From Gaetbulibacter saemankumensis DSM 17032 (GTDB taxonomy: Bacteria > Bacteroidota > Bacteroidia > Flavobacteriales > Flavobacteriaceae), in contig NZ_AUDV01000008.1 of assembly GCF_000425645.1 (NCBI RefSeq), forward strand, positions 62,001-126,000: a stretch of 64,000 bases of DNA, in the 5' to 3' direction. Under the pieces are notes generated by a model. The model was not told the DNA's origin, did no database searches, and was given only the letters and a program-made list of their open reading frames with translations. Below are positions 25,924 to 33,758 of the stretch, piece by piece. The first letter of the stretch is position 1, and each line of letters begins with the position of its first letter. The position numbers and the translations under genes were made by a program.

Positions 25924-26256
25924 ATGAAAAAAAATCTCAACACAACGGTTATTTATATTTTAACCATTTTAGGGCTACTCTGCTGCTGCTTTGGTGGTCT
26001 CGGAATTCTATTCTCTGGGCCAGCATTTTATATGGCGAATAAAAAAATAAAGGACGCTGAATTACATCCAGAAGCTTATGAAGGTAATCTAAAAGCTATG
26101 AAAACTGCTAAAACCTTTGCTTTAGTTGTGACAATTATATGCGGCGTATTTTTACTTATGAACTTATATGATTTAGCCACAGGTGGCTGGGAACAACGTC
26201 AAGATCTAATAGATCAATTCATGGAATCCTACAAAGAGGCATTGGAATCGGCATAA
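25924..26256 (+). CDS. CCC motif membrane protein
   Basis: This 110-residue protein has a first membrane helix that ends in the tri-cysteine LLCCCFGGLG, which names the family. A second helix is at about 65-82 (FALVVTIICGVFLLMNL). The C-terminal tail of about 27 residues is amphipathic and acidic. The function is unknown. Neighbouring genes in many flavobacteria, as here, include DUF2752. The three adjacent cysteines suggest lipid or metal attachment, but this is not shown. Confidence 0.8.
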   Translation: MKKNLNTTVIYILTILGLLCCCFGGLGILFSGPAFYMANKKIKDAELHPEAYEGNLKAMKTAKTFALVVTIICGVFLLMNLYDLATGGWEQRQDLIDQFMESYKEALESA

Positions 26257-26259
26257 TAT

Positions 26260-26287
26260 AAAAAAGCGACCTATTGGTCGCTTTTTT
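26260..26287. terminator. Bidirectional terminator
   Basis: AAAAAGCGACC and GGTCGCTTTTTT form an 11 bp stem with a short loop, directly after the CCC-motif gene and in front of the end of rocD on the other strand. Confidence 0.85.
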
Positions 26288-26306
26288 ATTCTATTAATAT
26301 TTTAAA

Positions 26307-27551
26307 TTATTTTTCGAACTGTTTAAGTGTCGTAATAATAATATTTACACAATCCATAAGTTGCGCTTCGGTCATCACTAATGGTGGAGCAAAACGAATA
26401 ATATTGCCATGGGTTGGTTTTGCTAACAAACCATTGTCACGTAATGCTAAACAAATATTCCAAGCTGTATCGCTTTCTTCAGAATCATTTATCACAATAG
26501 CGTTCAACAAGCCCTTTCCTCGTACTAAGTTAGCAATACTACTTGTCGCAATATAATCGTTAATTTTAATTCTAAATAAACGACCCAAGGTTTCTGCGCG
26601 TTCAGCCAATTGTTCATCCTGTACCACTTCTAAAGCTGCAATAGCCACTGCGGCAGCCACTGGATTACCACCAAAAGTACTGCCATGATTTCCTGGTTTT
26701 ATTACTTGCATAATAGCATCATCTGCTAAAACTGCTGAAACAGGATACACACCGCCACTAATAGCTTTTCCTAATATTAATACATCAGGTTTTACATTTT
26801 CATGATTTACAGCGAGTAATTTTCCCGTACGCGCAATTCCTGTTTGTACTTCATCGGCTATAAACAACACGTTGTACTTTTCACATAGTGCCTTTGCCTG
26901 CGCTAAATAACCTTCGCTAGGCACATAAACACCCGCTTCGCCCTGAATTGGTTCTACTAAAAACCCAGCTACATTAGAATTATTCTTTAAAGCCTCTTCT
27001 AAAGCTACTAAATTGTCGTATTCAATTTTAATAAATCCTTTAGTGTATGGTCCGAAATTTTTGCGAGCTACAGGATCATTTGAAAAAGAAATAATGGTTG
27101 TTGTTCTTCCGTGAAAATTGTTTTCACAAACAATAATCTCAGCTTCATTTTCTGCAATCCCCTTAACTTCATAGGCCCATTTTCGGCATAACTTTAAAGC
27201 CGTTTCAACAGCTTCAGCCCCTGTATTCATCGGCAGTAACTTATCGAAACCAAAATATTCACATGCGAATTTCTCATATTTCCCTAGCACATCATTATAA
27301 AATGCTCTGGAGGTTAACGACAATGTTTGTGCTTGATTTACCATGGCACCCACAATTTTCGGATGGCAATGTCCTTGGTTTACGGCAGAATAAGCCGATA
27401 AAAAGTCGTAATACTTTTTTCCTTCAACGTCCCAAACGTAAACGCCTTCCCCTTTGGTTAAAACAACGGGTAGTGGATGGTAATTATGAGCTCCATACTT
27501 GTTTTCTAAATCGATTGCTTGCTGTGATGTTAATTGTTCTAAAACAGCCAT
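26307..27551 (-). CDS. rocD: Ornithine--oxo-acid aminotransferase
   Basis: This 414-residue class III PLP aminotransferase moves the delta-amino group of ornithine to 2-oxoglutarate, giving glutamate semialdehyde. The N-terminal [13 protein letters not shown] and the segment [13 protein letters not shown] are characteristic of ornithine aminotransferases. The catalytic Lys is in [13 protein letters not shown]. It should act in arginine/ornithine breakdown to proline or glutamate. No other arginine-pathway gene is adjacent. A GC-richer leader that may be structured lies upstream. The length is normal for the family. Confidence 0.93.
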   Translation of the reverse strand: MAVLEQLTSQQAIDLENKYGAHNYHPLPVVLTKGEGVYVWDVEGKKYYDFLSAYSAVNQGHCHPKIVGAMVNQAQTLSLTSRAFYNDVLGKYEKFACEYFGFDKLLPMNTGAEAVETALKLCRKWAYEVKGIAENEAEIIVCENNFHGRTTTIISFSNDPVARKNFGPYTKGFIKIEYDNLVALEEALKNNSNVAGFLVEPIQGEAGVYVPSEGYLAQAKALCEKYNVLFIADEVQTGIARTGKLLAVNHENVKPDVLILGKAISGGVYPVSAVLADDAIMQVIKPGNHGSTFGGNPVAAAVAIAALEVVQDEQLAERAETLGRLFRIKINDYIATSSIANLVRGKGLLNAIVINDSEESDTAWNICLALRDNGLLAKPTHGNIIRFAPPLVMTEAQLMDCVNIIITTLKQFEK

Positions 27552-27599
27552 TTTAATAAAATTTAAATTGATAAAATAACCATTCCTACTGTACCTTTA

Positions 27600-27660
27600 T
27601 CCTTTCGAAGAATTCGAAAATTCAGCGTGGGAGAGAAATCATCCCTAAGAGGCCGCAAAT
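27600..27660 (-). promoter_or_regulatory. Possible structured leader of rocD
   Basis: Between the divergent rocD and rlmD genes is a stretch richer in GC than its surroundings. On the minus strand it can form GCG..CGC and GGGA..TCCC helices (27625-27656) and then a perfect TTTCGAA-ttc-TTCGAAA hairpin (27603-27619). It ends about 50 bp before the rocD start. No known riboswitch motif was recognised. It could be a regulatory leader or chance pairing. Confidence 0.35.
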
Positions 27661-27753
27661 TACAAAATATTAACGGCTTCAAAAAATCTTAGTTCTCTAC
27701 ATATTTACTGAAAAAATTAACAAGTCGCTCATAACAAAAACAGAAAAAGAAAT

Positions 27754-27761
27754 TACTTTTG
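27754..27761 (+). promoter_or_regulatory. -7 box directly before the rlmD start
   Basis: TACTTTTG matches TAnnTTTG and ends only 4 bp before the ATG at 27766. If used, the mRNA would begin at or inside the start codon, so it would be leaderless. No TTG is seen at -33. Confidence 0.5.
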
Positions 27762-27765
27762 CAGC

Positions 27766-29178
27766 ATGTCAAGAAGAAAATCGAAAAAACAAGTTTTTGA
27801 AAATATAGAGGTTATTGATGCTGGTGCCAAAGGCAAAACTATTGCTAAAGCCCCAGACGGAAAGGTAATTTTCCTGCCCAATGCCGTACCTGGAGATATT
27901 GTAGATGTACAAACCTTTAAAAAGCGTAAAGCTTATTATGAAGGTAAGGCTACTACTTTTCATAAGAAATCAGATAAACGTACCGAGCCTGCATGCGAGC
28001 ATTTCGGTGTGTGTGGTGGTTGTAAATGGCAAGATATGGGTTACGAGCATCAACTATTTTACAAACAAAAAGAAGTTACAAACAACTTAACCCGCATTGG
28101 GCATTTGGAACTTCCTGAAGTTACCCCGATTTTGGGATCTAAAGAGCAGTATTTTTACAGAAATAAAATGGAATTCTCTTTTAGTGATAGCCGATGGTTA
28201 ACTTTAGAAGAAATTCAATCTGATGAAGATCTTGGAGACAAAAACGCCTTAGGATTTCATATTCCAGGCATGTGGGATAAAATTCTCGACTTAAAAAAAT
28301 GCTACCTGCAAGCAGACCCTTCTAATGCTATTCGTAACACCGTTAAAAAATTTGCCATTGAGAATGACTTAGAATTTTTTAATACTAGAAACCAAACAGG
28401 CCTATTACGAACTATGATGATTCGTACTTCCAGTACTGGAGATATTATGGTGCTTGTTCAGTTTTTTAAAGAAGATAAATCGAAACGTGAATTATTGTTA
28501 GATTATATTGCTAACACATTCCCTGAGATTAGTTCTTTACAATATGTCATTAATGGTAAAGCTAATGATACTATTTACGATCAAGAAGTAATTTGTTATA
28601 AAGGAGAAGATCACATTTTTGAAGAAATGGAAGGTCTTAAATTTAAAATTAATGCGAAATCATTTTATCAAACAAATTCAGATCAAGCTTACGAATTATA
28701 TAAAATAACCCGTGAATTTGCCGGTTTAACAGGCAACGAACTGGTTTACGATTTATATACCGGAACAGGTACCATTGCACAATTCGTTTCTAAACAAGCT
28801 AAAAAGGTAATTGGTGTTGAAGCCGTTCCCGATGCTATTACAGCCGCAAAAGAGAATGCGAAATTAAACAATATTACAAATACAGAATTTTTTGTTGGTG
28901 ATATGAAAAACGTATTCAATGCCGATTTTATTAATATGCATGGCAATCCGGATGTTATAATTACCGACCCTCCACGCGATGGGATGCATAAAGATGTTGT
29001 ACAACAAATTTTAAATATTGCACCAAAAAAAGTAGTTTATGTTAGTTGTAATAGTGCTACCCAAGCGCGAGATCTAGCTTTAATGGATGCACAGTACAAA
29101 ATAATTAAAACACAGGCAGTCGATATGTTTCCACAAACTTTTCATGTAGAAAATGTTGTACTTTTGGAAAAACGTTAG
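27766..29178 (+). CDS. rlmD: 23S rRNA (uracil-C5)-methyltransferase RlmD-type
   Basis: This 470-residue SAM-dependent m5U methyltransferase of 23S rRNA has an N-terminal TRAM-like domain (about 10-65). Its Fe-S ligand cysteines are Cys77, Cys83 and Cys86 (CEHFGVCGGC), with Cys179 as likely fourth. The SAM domain includes DLYTGTGTIAQF and the TDPPRDG motif. The catalytic nucleophile is Cys428 in YVSCNSATQ. It is the first gene of a run with DUF6452 and DUF6048 genes, an order I recall as conserved in Bacteroidota. The substrate could equally be U747/U1939 (RlmCD-like), which sequence alone does not resolve. Confidence 0.9.
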   Translation: MSRRKSKKQVFENIEVIDAGAKGKTIAKAPDGKVIFLPNAVPGDIVDVQTFKKRKAYYEGKATTFHKKSDKRTEPACEHFGVCGGCKWQDMGYEHQLFYKQKEVTNNLTRIGHLELPEVTPILGSKEQYFYRNKMEFSFSDSRWLTLEEIQSDEDLGDKNALGFHIPGMWDKILDLKKCYLQADPSNAIRNTVKKFAIENDLEFFNTRNQTGLLRTMMIRTSSTGDIMVLVQFFKEDKSKRELLLDYIANTFPEISSLQYVINGKANDTIYDQEVICYKGEDHIFEEMEGLKFKINAKSFYQTNSDQAYELYKITREFAGLTGNELVYDLYTGTGTIAQFVSKQAKKVIGVEAVPDAITAAKENAKLNNITNTEFFVGDMKNVFNADFINMHGNPDVIITDPPRDGMHKDVVQQILNIAPKKVVYVSCNSATQARDLALMDAQYKIIKTQAVDMFPQTFHVENVVLLEKR

Positions 29179-29225
29179 TTTTGTTATAAATCAAATTGAA
29201 TGCCCCGCTGATTTAAAAATATAAC

Positions 29226-29771
29226 ATGAAATATTTAAAAATTACTGTCATTGCCTCACTTAGTTTACTTATAGGTTTTATTATAAGTTGCGAAAGTGAT
29301 GATATTTGTCCAGATAGTGAATCTACCACTCCCCGACTAATTATAGAAGCTTACGATGTTTCTAATCAGGAAAACCTAAAAAGCATTCCTAGCTTATTAA
29401 TTGTCGGTGTTGATAATGAAAATATATTAGATGGCTACGCTTTTGTAGCCAAGAACAAACTATTACTTCCATTAAAAACCGACGTTAACACGACGCAATA
29501 CCGCCTAATAAAGGATGCGGAAATTAATGATAATGGAACACCTGACAACCCAGACGATGATTTCTTAGAAGGTAATCAGGATATCATAAGTATTAGCTAT
29601 AGCAGACGTGAAATATACGTTTCACGTGCCTGTGGATACAAAACTATTTTCGAAAATGTGACTCTAAATATTGAGCCGGACAACGATAACTGGATTAAAG
29701 CCCGCCAGCCTTTAAATGATAACCAATCTGTAGAAAATGAAACTGAAACGCATTTCAACATATATCACTAA
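29226..29771 (+). CDS. DUF6452 family lipoprotein
   Basis: This 181-residue protein has a lipoprotein-type signal (IISCESDD, with Cys as lipidation site). Two further cysteines (ICPDS and RACGYKT) resemble the conserved pair of DUF6452. The C-terminal part is beta-rich. It lies 47 bp behind rlmD and overlaps the DUF6048 gene by 35 bp. The family is found only in Bacteroidota as far as I know and has no known function. The linkage implies that the lipoprotein and the following outer-membrane-type protein act together. Confidence 0.8.
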   Translation: MKYLKITVIASLSLLIGFIISCESDDICPDSESTTPRLIIEAYDVSNQENLKSIPSLLIVGVDNENILDGYAFVAKNKLLLPLKTDVNTTQYRLIKDAEINDNGTPDNPDDDFLEGNQDIISISYSRREIYVSRACGYKTIFENVTLNIEPDNDNWIKARQPLNDNQSVENETETHFNIYH

Positions 29772-30486
29772 TTCGCTTATTTTAATAGTGTTGTTTTCTG
29801 TTTCCGTTCAAGCACAAAACGACAGTATAAGCAATACTTTCGATGATTCTAATGTCATTAAACATAAATACGGTCTTCGTGTAGGTGTCGATTTAGCTAA
29901 ATTAACCCGATCATTCATCGACGATGAATATAGTGGATTTGAAATTGCTGCTGATTATAGAATTAAAGAAGACCTTTACATAGCTGCCGAACTTGGTTTT
30001 GATGATAAAAACACGGTTAACGATTATTTAGATGTTACAACAAAAGGGAGTTATATAAAAGCAGGTATTGATTATAATATGTATGACAACTGGCTGGATA
30101 TGGATAATTTAATATTTGCCGGATTTCGAATCGGGGCCAGCACCTTTAGTCATAATTTAAACAGCTATACCATTTACAATAAGTTTCCTTACTGGCAGGT
30201 ACTGACATCTAATGACTTACGTGAATATAAGGGACTAAATGCAGTTTGGGCAGAATTGATTCTAGGATTAAAAGTTGAAGTTTTAAACAATCTTTTTCTT
30301 GGAATAAATGCTCAATTAAAATTCTTAGCCACAGAAACCAACCCTGAAAATTTTGAAAACGTCTTCATTCCTGGTTTTTATAAAACTTACGATAGTAGTG
30401 GCATAGGTGCTGGTTACAGCTATTACATTTCTTATAGAATACCATTATATAAAAGAGCTGACAAACCTAAGGGTGAAGACAAGTAA
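29737..30486 (+). CDS. DUF6048 family outer-membrane protein
   Basis: This 249-residue exported protein has a signal peptide ending SVQAQ, then alternating strands (KYGLRVGVDLAKL, GFEIAADYRI, LYIAAELGF), which suggest a small outer-membrane beta-barrel. It matches DUF6048, always found with DUF6452. The start overlaps the lipoprotein gene by 35 bp, so translation is probably coupled. The barrel ends with a basic tail (ADKPKGEDK). No function is known. Confidence 0.8.
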   Translation: MKLKRISTYITNSLILIVLFSVSVQAQNDSISNTFDDSNVIKHKYGLRVGVDLAKLTRSFIDDEYSGFEIAADYRIKEDLYIAAELGFDDKNTVNDYLDVTTKGSYIKAGIDYNMYDNWLDMDNLIFAGFRIGASTFSHNLNSYTIYNKFPYWQVLTSNDLREYKGLNAVWAELILGLKVEVLNNLFLGINAQLKFLATETNPENFENVFIPGFYKTYDSSGIGAGYSYYISYRIPLYKRADKPKGEDK

Positions 30487-30510
30487 TAATTCCATTACTA
30501 ATTATATTTC

Positions 30511-31668
30511 CTACTCCATATGTTTCGCTTTCTTACTCCCTGCATAAATTTCATACTTAACTAAACGTGATTCCAGCTTCGCATTATAAAGTTGAATTTT
30601 ACGTGACGGACGTAAACCTACATACTTTAAAGCATCTAAATTACTGGTTATAAACCAGGCATCGGTATTGGCATAATTTTGCTTTAAAGTATCTCCTATA
30701 TTTTTATAGAATTCCTGCATATCGATGTTCAAACGCTCTCCGTAAGGTGGATTAAACACCATATGTAATTTGTTTTCTCCTCCTTTTTGGGTTTTGAAAA
30801 AGTCTTCATGCTTTATAGTAATAAAATCCTCTAACTGGGCATTTTTTACATTTTCTTTTGCTTTAGTAACCGCACTAGGGGCTTTATCATAACCTGTAAT
30901 AGTATGGTGAAAATCTCGCGTTTTATTTAACAGGGATTCTTCAATCTTTTCAAACAAATCGACATCCCAATCATGCCAACGCTCAAAGGCAAATTCCTTA
31001 CGCATTAAATTTGGTGGAATATTGCAGGCAATCATAGCCGCTTCAATTAACATAGTACCACTTCCACACATAGGATCCATAAAATCAGATTGGCCATCCC
31101 AACCCGATAACATAATAAGCCCGGCTGCCAGAACTTCATTAATAGGAGCAATATTGGTGGCTAACTTATACCCTCGTTTATGAAGAGAATCCCCAGAAGA
31201 GTCTAACGAAATTGTACATTCTTTTCTATCGATTCGCACATTAATTTTTAAATCAGGAAATTTTAAATCTACATTTGGTCGCTGACCATCGGTATCTCTA
31301 AATTTATCGACAATGGCATCTTTAACTTTTTGAGCTATAAATAAGGAATGCTTAAATAAATCGGAATGTATGGTCGCATCGATAGCCAGAGATCCTGTTG
31401 GTTTTAAATACGCACTCCAATCCATCGCATAGATTTTATTATACAAATCCTGCTCATTATTTACCCGAAAAGTTTTTATAGGCTTTAATATTTTAATGGC
31501 CGTTCTCAGAGCTAAATTTGACTTATACATAAACCCTTTATCTCCAACAAATGAGACACTTCGCACCCCTTTTTTAATATTTTGTGCACCTAGTTGTAAC
31601 AATTCTTTTTCTAAAAGATCTTCAAAACCAAACAAGGTTTTGGCTACCATGGTAAAATTTTCTTGCAT
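30511..31668 (-). CDS. THUMP domain RNA methyltransferase (RlmL/TrmG10-like)
   Basis: This 385-residue methyltransferase has an N-terminal THUMP RNA-binding domain (about 45-160) and a SAM-binding Rossmann domain with MDPMCGSGTMLIEAA and the catalytic NPPYGERL. NPPY is typical of N2-guanine methyltransferases. The family methylates guanine in 23S rRNA (RlmL/K type) or tRNA. RlmL of E. coli has a second domain that is absent here, so only the N2-guanine activity (G2445-type) is expected. It is divergent from the Flavo-1-like RNA and the small methyltransferase gene. Confidence 0.9.
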   Translation of the reverse strand: MQENFTMVAKTLFGFEDLLEKELLQLGAQNIKKGVRSVSFVGDKGFMYKSNLALRTAIKILKPIKTFRVNNEQDLYNKIYAMDWSAYLKPTGSLAIDATIHSDLFKHSLFIAQKVKDAIVDKFRDTDGQRPNVDLKFPDLKINVRIDRKECTISLDSSGDSLHKRGYKLATNIAPINEVLAAGLIMLSGWDGQSDFMDPMCGSGTMLIEAAMIACNIPPNLMRKEFAFERWHDWDVDLFEKIEESLLNKTRDFHHTITGYDKAPSAVTKAKENVKNAQLEDFITIKHEDFFKTQKGGENKLHMVFNPPYGERLNIDMQEFYKNIGDTLKQNYANTDAWFITSNLDALKYVGLRPSRKIQLYNAKLESRLVKYEIYAGSKKAKHME

Positions 31669-31707
31669 TTTTTCCTATTCTCTTAAGGGGTTCGCTTTAA
31701 TAGAATG

Positions 31708-31715
31708 CAAAAATA
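31708..31715 (-). promoter_or_regulatory. -7 box of the THUMP methyltransferase gene
   Basis: The minus strand reads TATTTTTG, a match to TAnnTTTG, 40 bp before the start codon. It is only 3 bp from the -7 box of the plus-strand unit, so the two promoters overlap. Confidence 0.5.
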
Positions 31716-31718
31716 GCG

Positions 31719-31726
31719 TAATTTTG
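31719..31726 (+). promoter_or_regulatory. -7 box for the Flavo-1-like leader
   Basis: TAATTTTG matches TAnnTTTG. Transcription would begin near 31733 and include the structured RNA that follows and the methyltransferase gene. Confidence 0.5.
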
Positions 31727-31748
31727 CCGTAATATTAAAGTTAATCTG

Positions 31749-31873
31749 AATTAGGTTAAGGATTGCAGCGGCATCCTTTTATCTGGGTTTGCAAGTGTAA
31801 CGCCGAAAATACAGATAAAAGATATAGCAAAAGCCTGGCCTTATATTGGATAACCAATATAAGGGAACCTCCA
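31749..31873 (+). ncRNA. Structured RNA resembling Flavo-1
   Basis: The leader of the methyltransferase gene folds into at least three helices. The first pairs AAGGAT (31758-31763) with ATCCTT (31773-31778) around a GCAGCGG-type loop. The second pairs TTTTATCTG (31777-31785) with CAGATAAAA (31812-31820). The third pairs an 11 bp arm (31839-31849) with 31854-31864 around a 4-nt loop. The conserved words GATTGCAGCGGCATCCTTTT, AAAAGATATAGC and AAGCCTG are ones I associate with a structured element repeated through flavobacterial genomes, and I believe this is the Flavo-1 motif. A covariance search is needed to confirm the family. It ends 9 bp before the start codon, so it could be a cis element or a processed sRNA. 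Confidence 0.6.
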
Positions 31874-31882
31874 AACATATAT

Positions 31883-32614
31883 ATGACTGAAAATAACACT
31901 AAATGGTTCGCCTCTTGGTTTGACACACCATTTTATCACACATTATACAAAGATAGAAATGAGGTTGAGGCGCAACATTTTATGGAAACCCTTACCCAGT
32001 ATTTAAACATTCCTGAACACGGAACCATATTAGACCTACCTTGTGGAAAAGGTAGACACGCTCGCTACTTAAATAAAATTGGATACGATGTCACTGGTGC
32101 TGATTTAAGCGAAAACAGTATTGCCTTTGCCAAGAAGTTTGAAAATCACAGGCTTCATTTTGATGTACACGATATGTGCAAACCATTTGGTAAAACTTTC
32201 GATGCGGTTTTTAATCTGTTTACTAGTTTTGGGTATTTCGAAGACGACGCAGATAACTTAAGAACTATTAAAGCTATAAAAGCTGATTTGAATGAAACTG
32301 GATTCGGTGTTATTGATTTTATGAATAGTGAATTCGTTATTGAAAATTTGGTTCCTAAAGAGGTTAAAACTATTGATAATATTGAGTTTCATTTACAACG
32401 CTACGTAAAAGATGACTATATTATAAAAGACATTAACTTTACTGCTTATGGTGATGTTTATAGCTATCAGGAGCGTGTAAAAGCATTTACGTTAAAAGAT
32501 TTCGAAGCATTATTTGAAGAAGCTGGAGTATTTTTATTAGACGTTTTTGGTGATTATAAACTGAATAAATTTCGTCCAAAAACGTCGGAACGCTTAGTCA
32601 TGATTTTTAAATAG
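31883..32614 (+). CDS. Class I SAM-dependent methyltransferase
   Basis: This 243-residue soluble protein has the SAM-binding motif I ILDLPCGKGRHARYL and motif II GADLSE typical of small-molecule methyltransferases. The ATG at 31883 is used because the RNA structure lies directly before it. An open frame continues upstream through the RNA to 31763, but it has no start or sequence that fits a protein. The substrate is unknown. It is followed by a ZIP transporter gene after 34 bp. Confidence 0.88.
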   Translation: MTENNTKWFASWFDTPFYHTLYKDRNEVEAQHFMETLTQYLNIPEHGTILDLPCGKGRHARYLNKIGYDVTGADLSENSIAFAKKFENHRLHFDVHDMCKPFGKTFDAVFNLFTSFGYFEDDADNLRTIKAIKADLNETGFGVIDFMNSEFVIENLVPKEVKTIDNIEFHLQRYVKDDYIIKDINFTAYGDVYSYQERVKAFTLKDFEALFEEAGVFLLDVFGDYKLNKFRPKTSERLVMIFK

Positions 32615-32648
32615 CATATATTAAACAAATAGGTATTTTAAATTCAAA

Positions 32649-33323
32649 ATGAATAAATTTATTTTTCCCATTATAGCTGTTGTTGTAGGTTTTATTTTAG
32701 CAACAATCACTAAAAAACAAAAGTCTATTAACACCAAACTCTTACTTTCATTTAGTGGTTCGTTCCTATTAGCCTTAACACTTTTTGAATTGCTTCCCGA
32801 GGTGTATGAACATCTAGAAGGGAAACTCACAGGGGTGTATATTATGGGAGGTATTATGCTTCAAATTATTTTAGAACTTTTTTCTAAGGGTGCCGAACAC
32901 GGTCACGTACATATCCATAAAAACGAAACGGCTTTTCCTTGGATGCTATTTATAAGTTTGTGTATTCATAGCTTTTTAGAAGGATTTGCTATTCACGACC
33001 ACAACGATATGGTTTATGGTGTTTTGGTTCATAAAATTCCAATTGCAACTCTAATCACCATGTTTTTATTTCAGTCGGGTTACAAGAAACTACAAATTGC
33101 CGTGTTTTTAATTTTATTTGCGATGATGACGCCACTGGGAACTTTTATTTCCCATACTTCTGAAGTACTTACCACCTATTCTCAGGTAATAAATGCCTTT
33201 GTTATTGGGATATTCTTCCATATTTCTACTACTATTTTATTTGAAAGTGGCGATGGGCATAAATTCAATTTATCGAAATTTGTTTCTATTATTTTAGGTG
33301 TTTGTGTAGCCTATTTAATTTAA
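32649..33323 (+). CDS. ZIP family metal transporter
   Basis: This 224-residue membrane protein has seven to eight hydrophobic segments. Helix 4 carries HSFLEGFAI and helix 5 carries HKIPIA, the metal-binding motifs of ZIP transporters that take up zinc or iron. The cytosolic loop has a His-rich run (EHGHVHIH). The short length is typical of bacterial members. Co-transcription with the methyltransferase gene and a DUF4268 gene is likely. Confidence 0.9.
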   Translation: MNKFIFPIIAVVVGFILATITKKQKSINTKLLLSFSGSFLLALTLFELLPEVYEHLEGKLTGVYIMGGIMLQIILELFSKGAEHGHVHIHKNETAFPWMLFISLCIHSFLEGFAIHDHNDMVYGVLVHKIPIATLITMFLFQSGYKKLQIAVFLILFAMMTPLGTFISHTSEVLTTYSQVINAFVIGIFFHISTTILFESGDGHKFNLSKFVSIILGVCVAYLI

Positions 33324-33329
33324 TAATAT

Positions 33330-33758
33330 ATGTTCTCTAAAGAAGAATCTAGGCGCTTACGACAAGAATTTTGGACCAGTTTCGGAAAATCCTTTCCTAG
33401 GAAATGGATTTTATACGATACTAAAATGAAGGGACTTAGTTTTAAATTTTATTTCGACAATAAAAACGCGCTTATCGCACTCGACTTAGAAGACGACCTA
33501 GAAAACCGAATTAATTACTGGGAAAAATTAGTTGCCTTAAAGACTATTCTTCTAGAAGAGTATTTACCCGACGCTATTTATGAAGAAGAATATATTCTGG
33601 ATAATGAGAAGGAGATTTCTAGAATATATGTGCCTTTAGACCAAAAAGTTTCTATTCATAATAAAAATACTTGGCGCGATGTTATGGAATTTTTTAATGA
33701 AAACATGATTTTATTCGAAACATTCTTTGAAGAGTACAAGGATATCATCAAAAGTTAA
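33330..33758 (+). CDS. DUF4268 domain-containing protein
   Basis: This 142-residue acidic protein has no signal or membrane segment. The start RRLRQEFWTSFGKSF and following KGLSFKFYFDNKNALIALDLE match DUF4268, a domain also found at the end of some restriction-like proteins. It starts 6 bp after the ZIP gene, so it is co-transcribed. The stop shares TTAA with the convergent GNAT gene. No function is assigned. Confidence 0.82.
   Translation: MFSKEESRRLRQEFWTSFGKSFPRKWILYDTKMKGLSFKFYFDNKNALIALDLEDDLENRINYWEKLVALKTILLEEYLPDAIYEEEYILDNEKEISRIYVPLDQKVSIHNKNTWRDVMEFFNENMILFETFFEEYKDIIKS

Noticed and set aside
31763-31882. Extension of the methyltransferase reading frame through the leader
   Set aside because: The stretch is the structured RNA. 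The added 40 residues have no features of a methyltransferase N-terminus.
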